DNA of 64,000 nucleotides from Allokutzneria sp. NRRL B-24872 (lineage in GTDB: Bacteria; Actinomycetota; Actinomycetes; Mycobacteriales; Pseudonocardiaceae). The DNA lies in NCBI RefSeq assembly GCF_002155965.1, contig NZ_MUMH01000039.1:1-64000 (forward strand), in the 5' to 3' direction. Positions 47,923 to 56,497 of the stretch are shown piece after piece (position 1 is the first letter of the stretch; each line of letters starts with the position of its first letter). The notes under the pieces are model-generated. The model saw nothing but the letters and a program-made list of their open reading frames with translations. It was not told where the DNA came from and made no database searches. A program made the translations under genes and the position numbers.

Positions 47923-47973
47923 AATCCGCCGCTTTTTCTTTTATTCACAGAGAGAAAGCGGCGGATTTCTTTT
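47923..47973 (+). terminator. Strong intrinsic terminator after the GH16 gene
   Basis: A 17-bp stem: AATCCGCCGCTTTTTCT (47923-47939) with AGAGAAAGCGGCGGATT (47951-47967), one G-T wobble. TCTTTT follows. Its 3' arm overlaps the expected -35 area of the next gene. Confidence 0.85.
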
Positions 47974-47975
47974 GG

Positions 47976-47991
47976 GTAACATGCCGGTGTG
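47976..47991 (+). promoter_or_regulatory. Candidate -10 element and leaderless start
   Basis: TAACAT (47976-47981) lies 7 nt before GTG 47989. No ribosome-binding site precedes the GTG, so transcription probably starts at the start codon (leaderless mRNA, common in actinobacteria). Confidence 0.45.
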
Positions 47992-49449
47992 CTGAAAAGA
48001 TCAACCGCGCTGGTCGTCGCGACCTTGATCGCAATGACCTCGACTCCGGCCGTCGCCGCTCCCGCGCTCGCCTGGGGTGAGTGCGCAGGTCTGCCCGCCG
48101 AGCTGGAGTGCGTCAAGCTCGATGTCGCGCTGGACCACCGGAACCCGTTCTCGCGCAAGCTCACCATCGATGTGAGCAGGCTGAAGGCGACCGGCGGCAA
48201 GGGGCGTGAGCTGCTGCTGCTCAACCCCGGCGGCCCCGGCGGCGAGGGCGTGGGCCTGCCGATGGCGTTCAAGGACAACGCGATCGCAGCGAAGTTCGAG
48301 GTCGTGGGCTTCAACCCGCGCGGAACGGGCAGTTCGGTGCTGGACTGCGGACTTCCGCCGGAAGCCGGGCTCCCGGTGACCAGGCCGACCGAACAGCAGA
48401 TCCGCGACTACACCGCCGACGCGCAGCGCCGTGAGCGCGCGTGCCAGCAGGCTGGAGCCGCCATTCGGCCGCATCTCAGCACCGCGAATACCGCGAGGGA
48501 CATGGATGTCATCCGTTCGGCCCTTGGCGGGAAGAAAATCAACTATCTCGGCTTCTCCTACGGCACCTATCTCGGCGCCGTCTACGGATCGTTGTTCCCG
48601 CACCGGATGAACCGAAGTGTCTTCGATTCTTCGATGAACCCCGAGTGGCTGTATTACGAGCAGGCCAAGCAGCAGGCCGTCTCCGCGCGGCAGAACTACC
48701 GCACCTGGACCGGCTGGGTCGCCGAGCACCACGCGCACTACGGCTTCGGCCGCACCGCCGCCGAGGTCCAGGCGTCCCTGGACGCGCTCGGCAAGGCGCT
48801 CGCCGCGAAACCGTTGGTGGTGCAGGGCGCGCCGTACCCCATCGACCGCAACGCGCTCGACATCGTGCTCGGCTCGCAGACCCCGAACCGCGCTGGCTGG
48901 ACGACCTTGACGGCCGCCGTCAAGAAGGTTCGCGAGGCCTCCGCCTCCGGCACCCTCGACCTCGACACCGCCAAGGCGCTCGGCGCGATGCTCAACGACC
49001 TCAAGCTCGGCCTCGAACTGCTGCACTCCGGCTCGTTCGCGACCGTCACCTGCGAGGCCGCTTGGTCGCGCGACACCCGGCTCTACGCCGCCGAGATGCG
49101 CCGCTTCGCCACCGAGTACCCCTTCGGTCGCGGCGCCCACGCCGCAGCCGCCTCCGAGTGCGCCTTCCGCTCCTTCACTCCTGCCGAGCCCATGGTTCCC
49201 TTGCGCCGCACCGGTTATCCGGCCGGGCTCGTCGTGCAGGGCGATCACGACCCGGTGACCGGCTACGCGGGCGGCCCCGTCATGGCAGCGAAGATGGACT
49301 ACCGCCTGGTGTCCGTTGTGGACAGTGGGGTGCACGGGCACTACGGCCGCAACGACTGCGTCACCAAGGCCGTCGACACCTACCTCATCGACGGAGTCCT
49401 CCCCGCGCGCGGCACCACCTGCGCAGGCCCTCCCCGCCCCAAACCCTGA
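47989..49449 (+). CDS. Secreted tripeptidyl aminopeptidase-like alpha/beta hydrolase (S33/TAP)
   Basis: A 486-aa exported serine peptidase. Residues 1-24 form a signal peptide (STALVVATLIAMTSTPAVAA). The core has LLLNPGGPGGEGVG, the nucleophile elbow GFSYGTYLG (Ser190), the acid in VQGDHDPVTGY and His in VDSGVHGHYGRNDC. This is the Streptomyces TAP/SlpD-like family that removes N-terminal di- or tripeptides. The C-terminal TAP-like domain with conserved cysteines is present. The GTG start and probable leaderless promoter are noted separately. A 30-bp-period repeat array follows. Confidence 0.9.
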   Translation: MLKRSTALVVATLIAMTSTPAVAAPALAWGECAGLPAELECVKLDVALDHRNPFSRKLTIDVSRLKATGGKGRELLLLNPGGPGGEGVGLPMAFKDNAIAAKFEVVGFNPRGTGSSVLDCGLPPEAGLPVTRPTEQQIRDYTADAQRRERACQQAGAAIRPHLSTANTARDMDVIRSALGGKKINYLGFSYGTYLGAVYGSLFPHRMNRSVFDSSMNPEWLYYEQAKQQAVSARQNYRTWTGWVAEHHAHYGFGRTAAEVQASLDALGKALAAKPLVVQGAPYPIDRNALDIVLGSQTPNRAGWTTLTAAVKKVREASASGTLDLDTAKALGAMLNDLKLGLELLHSGSFATVTCEAAWSRDTRLYAAEMRRFATEYPFGRGAHAAAASECAFRSFTPAEPMVPLRRTGYPAGLVVQGDHDPVTGYAGGPVMAAKMDYRLVSVVDSGVHGHYGRNDCVTKAVDTYLIDGVLPARGTTCAGPPRPKP

Positions 49450-49590
49450 ACGACCCCTTCAGTGCGCTACGGAAGCCCTGAACGACCCGTTTGGTGCGCT
49501 CAACTCCCCGAACGACCCGTTTGGTGCGTTGAAGGAGCTGAACGGGTCGTTTAGTGCGTTCAAGTACCCAAACGGGTCGTTCAGGGCGAA
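49446..49590. repeat. Five-unit, 30-bp-period palindromic repeat array between convergent genes
   Basis: Units begin AACGACCC or AACGGGTC at 49449, 49481, 49511, 49541 and 49571 (spacings 32, 30, 30, 30). The first three have the core in one orientation and the last two in the other, so CTGAACGACCCGTTTGG (49478-49494) pairs perfectly over 17 bp with CCAAACGGGTCGTTCAG (49568-49584), and units 3 and 4 pair inside it. The nested hairpin sits between the convergent peptidase and glutaminase genes and may terminate both. Confidence 0.8.
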
Positions 49591-49598
49591 CCGCGGAG

Positions 49599-50513
49599 CT
49601 AGAAGACGGACCAGCCGGTGAGGGTGGTGAAGCGGTCGAGGGCCGCCACGCCCGCGACGGAGTTGCCGCGCGCGTCGAGGCCGGGGCTCCACACGCACAC
49701 GGTGCAGCGGCCGGGGACGACGGCGAGGATGGCGCCGCTGACCCCGCTCTTGCCGGGCAGGCCGACGCGGTAGGCGAACTGGCCCGCCGCGTCGTAGGTG
49801 CCGCAGGTGAGCATGACGGCGTTGACCCGCTTGGCCTGGCTGCGCTCCAGCAGACGGGAGCCGTCGTTGCGCACGCCGTGCCGCGCGAGGAACAACCCGG
49901 ACAGCGCCAGCTCGGCGCAGTTCATCGCGATGGAGCACTGCCGCACGTACTGGGCGAGCACGTCGGGCACGGGCGTGCGCATGTTGCCGTAGGAGGCCAT
50001 GAAGTACGCCAGCGCCCGGTTGCGGTCGGCGTTGGCGGCCTCGGACGCGGCGACCTCCTCGTCGACGACGATGCCGGGGGAGCCGCTTTCCTTGCGCAGG
50101 AAGGAAAGCAGCTCCTCGGTCACATCGCAGCCGCGCGCGGCCAGCTCGTCGGTGACGACGATGGCACCGGAGTTGATGAACGGGTTGCGCGGTATGCCGT
50201 CCTCGTGCTCCAACTGGACGAGCGAGTTGAACGGGTCACCGGAGGGCTCGCGGCCGACGCGGTCCCAGACCTCGTCCCCGCCGGGCTGGGCGAGGGCGAG
50301 GGCCAGGGTGAACACCTTCGACACGCTCTGCACGGAGAAGCGCTCGCGCCACTCCCCGGTGCCGTGCACCGTCCCGTCCAGCTCCGCGACGGCCATGCCG
50401 AAGCGCGCGGTGTCCACGCGGGCCAGCGCCGGGATGTAGTCGGCGGCCGAGCCCTTGCCGACCTCGTCGGCCACCTCGGCGGAGATCCGCGCGAGCAGGT
50501 CAGGAATGTGCAC
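49599..50513 (-). CDS. glsA: Glutaminase (GlsA family)
   Basis: A 304-aa serine-dependent glutaminase converting L-glutamine to glutamate and ammonia. It belongs to the beta-lactamase-like fold glutaminases. Motifs: SVSK (63-66, catalytic Ser-x-x-Lys), GDPFNSLVQLE, IPRNPFINSGAI, SIAMNCAELAL and GLPGKSGVSGAIL. Length matches the family. GTG 50513 lies 4 bp after the glmS stop, so it is co-transcribed with glmS; both enzymes consume glutamine. Confidence 0.94.
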   Translation of the reverse strand: MHIPDLLARISAEVADEVGKGSAADYIPALARVDTARFGMAVAELDGTVHGTGEWRERFSVQSVSKVFTLALALAQPGGDEVWDRVGREPSGDPFNSLVQLEHEDGIPRNPFINSGAIVVTDELAARGCDVTEELLSFLRKESGSPGIVVDEEVAASEAANADRNRALAYFMASYGNMRTPVPDVLAQYVRQCSIAMNCAELALSGLFLARHGVRNDGSRLLERSQAKRVNAVMLTCGTYDAAGQFAYRVGLPGKSGVSGAILAVVPGRCTVCVWSPGLDARGNSVAGVAALDRFTTLTGWSVF

Positions 50514-50517
50514 GCGC

Positions 50518-52353
50518 CTATTCCACCGTGACGCTCTTGGCCAGGTTGCGGGGGCGGTCGATGTCGCGCCCCAGCTTGGCCGCCAGGTGGTAGGCGAACA
50601 GCTGCAACGGGATGGTGAACAGGATCGGGTCCAGCTCGGTCTCGTTGCGCGGCACCCGCAGCTCGGCGTCGACGAGACCGGCGGGCAGCTCGGCGTTGGT
50701 GACCGCGATCACCGCGCCGCTGCGGGCCTTGATCTCCTCGATGGTGCCGATGTTCTTCGACAGCAGCTCGTCGTCCGGGACGACGATCACGGTCGGCATG
50801 GTGTTGTCGATCAGCGCGAGCGGGCCGTGCTTGAGCTCGGAGGCCTGGTATGCCTCGGCGTGCACGTAGGAGATCTCCTTGAGCTTCTGCGCGCCCTCGC
50901 GGGCCACCGGCCAGCCCCGGACGCGGCCGACGAAGAACATGCTCCTGGTGTCGGCGAAGCGCGCGGCGACCTGGGCCACGGCCTGCTCCTGGGCCAGGAT
51001 CTCCGCGACCTGTTCGGGCAGGCGGCGCAGACCGGCGACGATCCGCTTGCCGTCGGCGGTGGACAGGTCGCGCACGCGGCCCAGCAGCAGGCCGAGCATG
51101 GCCAGCGAGGTCGCGGTGTTGGTCAGCGCCTTGGTCGATGCCACCGACACCTCGGGGCCGGCGTGCAGGAAGATGCCGCTGCCGCACTCGCGGGCGATGG
51201 CGCTGCCGACCACGTTCACCACGCCGAGCAGCTGACCGCCCTTGCGCTTGAGCTCCTGCGCCGCGGCGAGGGTGTCCAGGGTCTCGCCGGACTGGCTCAG
51301 CGCCACGTACAGGGTGTCGGCCTCCACCACCGGGTTGCGGTAGCGGAACTCCGAGGCGGGCTCGGCGTCGGCGGGGATGCGGGCGAGCTCCTCCACCAGC
51401 TGCGCGCCCATCTGGCCCGCGTAGTAGGAGGACCCGCAGCCGAGGAACTTCACCCGGCGGATCGCGCGCAGCTCGCGCGGCTCCATGTTGATGCCGCCGA
51501 GGTGCGCGGTGGCGAAGCGCTCGTTGAGCCGTCCGCTCAGCGCCCTGGCCAGCGCGGTGGGCTGCTCGTGGATCTCCTTGCTCATGAAGTCCGTCGAGCC
51601 GCCCAGCTCGTAGTCGTCGGCCACCAGGTCCACGGTGGTCGGGGACTTCACCACCGGGCTGGCCTCCACGGCCAGGGTGCTGGTGTGGAACTCGTCGGAG
51701 CGCACCACGGCCAGCTCGCCGTCGTCGAGGTAGACGACCTGCTGGGTGTGCCGGACGAGCGCGGCCACGTCGGAGGCGACGAACATCTCGCCCTCGCCGA
51801 TGCCGAGCACGATGGGGCTGCCGTTGCGCGCCACCACCAGGTGGTCGGGGTTGTCGCGGTCGAGCACCACGATGCCGTAGGTGCCCTCGACGCGGCTGAG
51901 CGCGGCGCGGACGGCCTCCTCCAGGCTCGGCGCGTCCTCGGCGGCCATCAGGCGGCCGATCAGGTGCGCGAGCGCCTCGGTGTCGGTCTCGGAGGCGAAG
52001 CTCACGCCCTCGGCGGTCAGCTGCGCGCGCAGGCGGTCGGAGTTCTCGATGATGCCGTTGTGCACCAGGGCGATCCGGCCCGCGGAGTCCAGGTGCGGGT
52101 GCGCGTTGGCGTCGCTGGGCTCACCGTGGGTGGCCCACCGGGTGTGCGCGATGCCGACGGCGGCCGGGATCTCCTCCTTGATCAGGTTGCGCAGCTGCTG
52201 GACGCGCCCCTCGGTCTTGATCACGCGGAGGCCGCCCGCCTCGGGGGTCGCCAACCCGGCGGAGTCGTACCCGCGGTACTCCAGCCGGTGCAGACCCTCG
52301 ACGAGGATCGGCGCTGCCGGACGTTTCCCGACGTACCCAACGATGCCGCACAC
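50518..52353 (-). CDS. glmS: Glutamine-fructose-6-phosphate aminotransferase (isomerizing)
   Basis: A 611-aa enzyme making glucosamine-6-phosphate for peptidoglycan precursors. Residues 2-220 form the class II glutamine amidotransferase domain with nucleophile Cys2 (MCGIVGYVG) and RLEYRGYDSAG. Two SIS sugar-isomerase domains follow (GCGSSYYAG and SQSGETLDT; later VGRVRGWPVAREGAQKLKEISY). The C-terminus DRPRNLAKSVTVE is canonical. The start is GTG 52353 behind GAAGGGACAGG. A small gene ends 17 bp upstream and glsA follows after 4 bp. Confidence 0.97.
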   Translation of the reverse strand: MCGIVGYVGKRPAAPILVEGLHRLEYRGYDSAGLATPEAGGLRVIKTEGRVQQLRNLIKEEIPAAVGIAHTRWATHGEPSDANAHPHLDSAGRIALVHNGIIENSDRLRAQLTAEGVSFASETDTEALAHLIGRLMAAEDAPSLEEAVRAALSRVEGTYGIVVLDRDNPDHLVVARNGSPIVLGIGEGEMFVASDVAALVRHTQQVVYLDDGELAVVRSDEFHTSTLAVEASPVVKSPTTVDLVADDYELGGSTDFMSKEIHEQPTALARALSGRLNERFATAHLGGINMEPRELRAIRRVKFLGCGSSYYAGQMGAQLVEELARIPADAEPASEFRYRNPVVEADTLYVALSQSGETLDTLAAAQELKRKGGQLLGVVNVVGSAIARECGSGIFLHAGPEVSVASTKALTNTATSLAMLGLLLGRVRDLSTADGKRIVAGLRRLPEQVAEILAQEQAVAQVAARFADTRSMFFVGRVRGWPVAREGAQKLKEISYVHAEAYQASELKHGPLALIDNTMPTVIVVPDDELLSKNIGTIEEIKARSGAVIAVTNAELPAGLVDAELRVPRNETELDPILFTIPLQLFAYHLAAKLGRDIDRPRNLAKSVTVE

Positions 52354-52370
52354 GTCTGTGACCTGTCCCT

Positions 52371-52640
52371 TCAGCCGTACACGATGCGCCGCAGCTGGCG
52401 TTCGCTGAACGCGGGGGCGGCCACTGGCCGCCGCCGCAGCTCGGCCGCGAGCACGCCCCAGATCTCGGCGTTGCGCAGCTGCTGGCGCTGGAGTTCGGAG
52501 TGCCGTCGCCGTACGTAGTCCTCGGCGCTCTCGCCGAAGTACGCGATGACGTCGGCGACCACCCGGGCCGCCGTCGACGGGGGCAGGCCGGTCGTGGCCG
52601 ACACGTGCCGGACCAGTTCGCCCGCCCCGTCTTCACTCAC
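52371..52640 (-). CDS. Small helical protein of unknown function upstream of glmS
   Basis: An 89-aa hydrophilic, mainly alpha-helical protein (TTGLPPSTAARVVADVIAYFGESAEDYVRRRHSELQ), with no signal peptide or membrane segment and a positively charged C-terminal half (ERQLRRIVYG). I do not recognise it. It sits 17 bp upstream of glmS in the same direction, so it is probably co-transcribed and may be related to glmS control or cell-wall metabolism. GTG 52640 is chosen; the ribosome-binding site is weak. A perfect 20-bp palindrome lies 42 bp upstream. Confidence 0.65.
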   Translation of the reverse strand: MSEDGAGELVRHVSATTGLPPSTAARVVADVIAYFGESAEDYVRRRHSELQRQQLRNAEIWGVLAAELRRRPVAAPAFSERQLRRIVYG

Positions 52641-52681
52641 GAGGAGCGAGCGTGTCAGACGCGGGCCGCCGACTCAAGTTC

Positions 52682-52701
52682 CCTGCCCGATATCGGGCAG
52701 G
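52682..52701. promoter_or_regulatory. Perfect 20-bp palindrome between the PIG-L gene and the glmS operon
   Basis: CCTGCCCGATATCGGGCAGG is an exact palindrome with no spacer. It begins 4 bp past the PIG-L stop and 42 bp before the small gene that leads the glmS operon. It may be an operator for that operon, or part of a terminator, although a hairpin without loop nucleotides and without a T-tract makes the operator more likely. Confidence 0.5.
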
Positions 52702-52705
52702 CGTG

Positions 52706-53395
52706 TCATTTCTGCTGGTGAGGGCGCTCCACGTACCACTCGCGGCCGAAGAGGGCGCCGAAAACGGGCGCGGGCATCCGCACCATCGCCCGGAAGAGCG
52801 GCGCCGACCTGCCGTTGCCGAACACCGGCGTGCGGTGCGCGGCGAGCGCGGCCTGCTTCTGCGCGGCGTAGCGCCGCACGTCATAACGGTGGGTGATCGC
52901 CTTGCGCGGGCTGTACCGGTTGCGCTTCGCCGAGCCCGGGACCGGGACCGTGCCCTCCAGCACGCGCACCCCGGTCAGCGCCGCCGCCCGAGCGCCGACG
53001 TGGTGCACCTTCACGTGGTCGCGGTGCCCGTAGCCGCCGTTGGGGTCGTAGCTCAGCAGCAGGTCGGCCTTTTCCTCGCGCAGCAGCTCCGCGAGCCTGC
53101 CGGTGGCCTCGTCCGGGTCGGCGCGAGCGAAGCGCTGCCGGTCGGACGGATCGTCGTAGAGCAGCGCGCCGTGCCCGCTGTCGGCGTACCCGAGGTGAGC
53201 GACCCGTTGCGCCCCAAGCACTTCAGCGCTCGCACGGAGTTCGTCCATGCGCACGCCGTCGGCCTCGTCCATGCACCCGTCGGTGGCGACGACGATCACC
53301 ACCCGGTGCCCCTCGTCAGCCAGTCGCGCCAGCGTTCCGCCGGTCAGCAGGGCTTCGTCGTCCGGGTGCGCGTGGAAGGCGACAACATTTCCCAT
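52706..53395 (-). CDS. PIG-L/LmbE-family zinc-dependent deacetylase
   Basis: A 229-aa cytoplasmic deacetylase. Zinc-binding and catalytic motif AHPDDE (residues 9-14) and second motif GHRDHVKVHH (near 130) define the family, which removes N-acetyl groups from sugar amines (mycothiol MshB/Mca, teicoplanin and PIG-L enzymes). ATG 53395 lies 11 bp after the stop of the STAND-ATPase gene, so they form one transcript. It is not a clear MshB orthologue, and the substrate is unknown. Confidence 0.88.
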   Translation of the reverse strand: MGNVVAFHAHPDDEALLTGGTLARLADEGHRVVIVVATDGCMDEADGVRMDELRASAEVLGAQRVAHLGYADSGHGALLYDDPSDRQRFARADPDEATGRLAELLREEKADLLLSYDPNGGYGHRDHVKVHHVGARAAALTGVRVLEGTVPVPGSAKRNRYSPRKAITHRYDVRRYAAQKQAALAAHRTPVFGNGRSAPLFRAMVRMPAPVFGALFGREWYVERPHQQK

Positions 53396-53406
53396 GGGCG
53401 CCGACC

Positions 53407-55320
53407 CTACCGACGCACCAGGTGCTCTGTCAGACGCGAGACCGCTTCATTGAGCCTGCGGAAGTACGTCGCGCGGCTCAGCGCCAGGCTCCGCGCGATC
53501 TTCTCGTGGCTCTCGCGCCCGTCGAAGAAGCGCTGCGTGAGCGCGGCGCTCAGCTGCCGCTCGTGCGGGCTCGTGCCGAACTCCAGCTCCACCGCGGAGC
53601 GCAGCACCGCGCGCACGTGCTCAGCGCGCTCGCGGGTGTCGGCTCCGCGAGCCAGCGGGCTCTGCGCGAGATCGCCGCTGGAGGCGAAACCATCAAGCGC
53701 CGCACGGACATCGGCCGCTGTGACCGCGGTCGGCACGCAGACGCCCAGCTCGCGGTAGACGATGTCGCGCTGGGTCACGTACAGCCCGCCGGGTCCGTAG
53801 TCGATCAGGTAGACGACCACGCGGCGCCCGTCGACGTCGGTCTCCAGCTCGGGAATCGGCCGCCCGCCGGTCGCCGTGCAGAAGGCGTGCACGCGATCGT
53901 TGTGCCCGAACGCGGAGACGATCGCGTAGCGCGGGTTGCGGACCTCCATGCGCAGCACCACCGACAGGTTGAGCATTGCCAGCACGTGCGAGCCCTCGCC
54001 GGTCAGGTCGACGGTGTCGCGCCACACGACGGCTTGGCCGTCCGGGCTGATCCGTTGCGCGTAGCGGAGCAGACGCGCGCCGAACGGATCGATCCGCGAG
54101 CACACCGGAAGTGCTGACGGGGTAAGGAAAATTGCGTGCCCGACGGGGGAGCCCGCCGCGTCGCGCGCGATCGTGACGTTCTGCGGGCGGTTGCTGTAGT
54201 AGGCCTCGCTCATCGCCCACCACTCGTCGTAGCCGCGCGTGGTGAGCGCGTGCCCGACGACCTCGGCGTCACCGACGCGGACGCGGTCGGTCTGGAAGCG
54301 CGAACTGCCTTCCCAGCGGTAGCCCCAACGGATCTCCGGCGAGTCGATCAGGTGTGCGAGGTCGACCAGCGCGCCCGCGTCCCCGCTCAGCGCTCGCGCG
54401 TAGAAGTGGTCGCACAGCAGTCGTTTGAGCTTGTTGACGCGGTCGGGGCGGCTCTGCCGGACCCGGGCCAGCACCGGCATGCGCACCACGTCGTGCAACG
54501 TCAGCGAATCGCCGTAACTGTCCACAAAGGACCTTTCGGCGAGCCAGTCGAAGGCCTCCCTCGGTTCCCCGAGCGTGTGCGCGAGCAGCTCGACCGTGAC
54601 CTCGCGGGCGATCGCGCAGACCGTGAGCGCGTCGTGGAAGGCCGGGTCCAGCTCCGCTTCCGTGACGACCTCGAACAGCGCGCTGACCGTCGTCGGTCTC
54701 GGGCTCGTCGCGCCCGTCGCCAGGTAGGCGCCCGCCGCCAGTGTCAGCGCGAGCGGCGAGCCCTCCGACCAGCCGCGCAGGCGCTCGGCGACCGTGTCGT
54801 CGGTGACCCCGTGCGCGCGGAGCAGGCGCTGCGCCTCGGCCGGGGTGAGCGCGCCGAGCGGCAGCTCCGCCACGACCTGGTCCCAGCCGTCGAGGCGCCA
54901 GCCGCTGTCCGGCGGTCGCCGCCCGCTGATCACCACGACGGAGTCGTCGGCGAGCTTCGGCAGCACGTCCTGGCGCAGCGTCCGCCCGCACGCACCGATC
55001 CGCTCGAAGGAGTCGATGAAGACCACCGGGGCGCGCTCCCCGTCGTGCGCGGTTGCTTCGGCGAGCGCGTCCACCACCGCGTCCGGCACCGGGGCGAGCG
55101 CGCGGGCGTCCACCCAGTAGCAGCGGCGCCCCGCCTCGGCCGCGAGCAGCCGCATCATCCGCAGCAGGCTCGTCTTGCCCAGGCCGCCCGGTCCGTGCAC
55201 GAACAGCACGTTGTGGTCAAGGCCGCCCGCGAGCGCCTGCCGGAACACGCCGATCTCCGCGTCCCGGCCGACGAAGCGCGAGAGCTGCCTGCGCACGAGG
55301 CCGTCCCCGATCGTTGCCAT
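53407..55320 (-). CDS. STAND/AAA ATPase regulator with C-terminal helix-turn-helix
   Basis: A 637-aa multidomain protein. Walker A GPGGLGKT (43-50), Walker B VVFIDS (99-104) and VVVISGRRPP (sensor-like) mark an NTPase module, followed by helical winged-helix-like segments (about 150-330). Residues about 340-540 are a mixed alpha/beta, possibly GNAT-like domain (SPVGHAIFLTP, VLAMLNLSVVLRMEVRNPRYAIVS). The C-terminus has a sigma-region-4-like HTH (HEKIARSLALSRATYFRRLNEAVSRL, about 600-625). This is a signal-responsive transcription factor type; the signal is unknown. ATG 55320. It is divergent from a secreted protein gene and upstream of the PIG-L deacetylase. Confidence 0.8.
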   Translation of the reverse strand: MATIGDGLVRRQLSRFVGRDAEIGVFRQALAGGLDHNVLFVHGPGGLGKTSLLRMMRLLAAEAGRRCYWVDARALAPVPDAVVDALAEATAHDGERAPVVFIDSFERIGACGRTLRQDVLPKLADDSVVVISGRRPPDSGWRLDGWDQVVAELPLGALTPAEAQRLLRAHGVTDDTVAERLRGWSEGSPLALTLAAGAYLATGATSPRPTTVSALFEVVTEAELDPAFHDALTVCAIAREVTVELLAHTLGEPREAFDWLAERSFVDSYGDSLTLHDVVRMPVLARVRQSRPDRVNKLKRLLCDHFYARALSGDAGALVDLAHLIDSPEIRWGYRWEGSSRFQTDRVRVGDAEVVGHALTTRGYDEWWAMSEAYYSNRPQNVTIARDAAGSPVGHAIFLTPSALPVCSRIDPFGARLLRYAQRISPDGQAVVWRDTVDLTGEGSHVLAMLNLSVVLRMEVRNPRYAIVSAFGHNDRVHAFCTATGGRPIPELETDVDGRRVVVYLIDYGPGGLYVTQRDIVYRELGVCVPTAVTAADVRAALDGFASSGDLAQSPLARGADTRERAEHVRAVLRSAVELEFGTSPHERQLSAALTQRFFDGRESHEKIARSLALSRATYFRRLNEAVSRLTEHLVRR

Positions 55321-55453
55321 GCGGCCAGCATGCGCGAGCGCGCCCGCCCCGACATGAGTAGGCGTTGCTCATTCTCAAGTTCGTCTCACCGCTCTGGTGA
55401 TCGTTCTCGTGGTGCCTCTAGCGTCGGGATTCCCTGCGGAACAAGGAGAAACC

Positions 55454-56479
55454 ATGCGAGCTGTGGCAGTGGTGCTGTCCCTGTTCGTCACATCCGGCGT
55501 CGCCGTGGCCGCGCCCCCGGTGGGTGTGGAGGCGGTCGCGCACGACCTCGCCGCCGCACCGTCCGTGCTCGCCCGCGTCCACGCGGGCCTGACCAGCGGC
55601 ACGTCCAAGATCGACCTCATCCCGCTCGCGTCGGGCGCTCTGCGCCAGCGGGTCGAGCAGGCCGGAGCGCACGTGCGCGCGGCGAAACGGCTGCCCGCCG
55701 ACCTCGGGCCCCTGCTCCAAGTGCGTGCGGGCAACCGCTCGGCCCTGACGTCTTTTGAGGGCGCACTCGTCGTGGCCGAGCCCGCGTCCGACGAGGTTCG
55801 GCACGTGACCGCCTACTCCGCTTCCGGGACGCGGCGGATCTCCGTCGACTCGCCTCCTGTCGACCGGCCTCTGTTCGTCGTGGCCGTCGACCACCACCGC
55901 GTGCTCTCCGCGAACCTCGCCAAGCTCCGCGCTTCGTTGCGCGCCTTGGGTGTTCGCGCCGACGAGCCGTCGGTTTCTGGGGGTTACGACGCCGCCAAGA
56001 TCACTTCGATCCGGCTCGCCAAGGACCACGAGCCCGACCTGCGCGGCGACGCCGAGATCTACGCGCTGGTCGCGGGCGTCGGCCCCGACGACAAGCCCGT
56101 TGTGGACACCGTCCAGATGCCCTACCTCGACCACGACAAGACCACCTACACGCCCAACCAGGTGCTCGTGAACTGGTCGCACTTCAAGTACGCCGCCGCC
56201 GACGCCGTGATGATGGAGGAGGACGACAACTTCAGCTACGAGGAGCTCGCGCGGGCCGCCGCCAAGGCCATCCTGTCCGTCGTCGGCGCCGGCGAGTACG
56301 TCCCCGTCGTCGACGCCATCCTCGCCGCCGTCCCGGATTCCTTCTGGACCAACGACGCCGACTACGTCGACTCCTGGTACACCATCCGCAAGCAGCCCGT
56401 CGGCGCCACCACCACCCTGCCCGGCGCCCGCGCCAACGGCGTCCTCACCCTCAACACCATCCACATCCCCACCACCTGA
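55454..56479 (+). CDS. Secreted protein of unknown function (possibly DUF3103-like)
   Basis: A 341-aa protein starting at ATG 55454 behind AAGGAG, with a signal peptide (residues 1-19, MRAVAVVLSLFVTSGVAVA). The middle has paired Asp/Glu-rich stretches (DHDKTTY, MMEEDDNFSYEELARAAAK). I see no catalytic motif. The start of the mature protein (AVAHDLAAAPSVLARVH) and the later YLDHDKTTYTPNQ resemble secreted DUF3103-type proteins, but this is a weak memory match. Divergent from the STAND regulator, which may control it. A repeat array follows. Confidence 0.7.
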   Translation: MRAVAVVLSLFVTSGVAVAAPPVGVEAVAHDLAAAPSVLARVHAGLTSGTSKIDLIPLASGALRQRVEQAGAHVRAAKRLPADLGPLLQVRAGNRSALTSFEGALVVAEPASDEVRHVTAYSASGTRRISVDSPPVDRPLFVVAVDHHRVLSANLAKLRASLRALGVRADEPSVSGGYDAAKITSIRLAKDHEPDLRGDAEIYALVAGVGPDDKPVVDTVQMPYLDHDKTTYTPNQVLVNWSHFKYAAADAVMMEEDDNFSYEELARAAAKAILSVVGAGEYVPVVDAILAAVPDSFWTNDADYVDSWYTIRKQPVGATTTLPGARANGVLTLNTIHIPTT

Positions 56480-56497
56480 CCCGCCACGTCAAACCTG

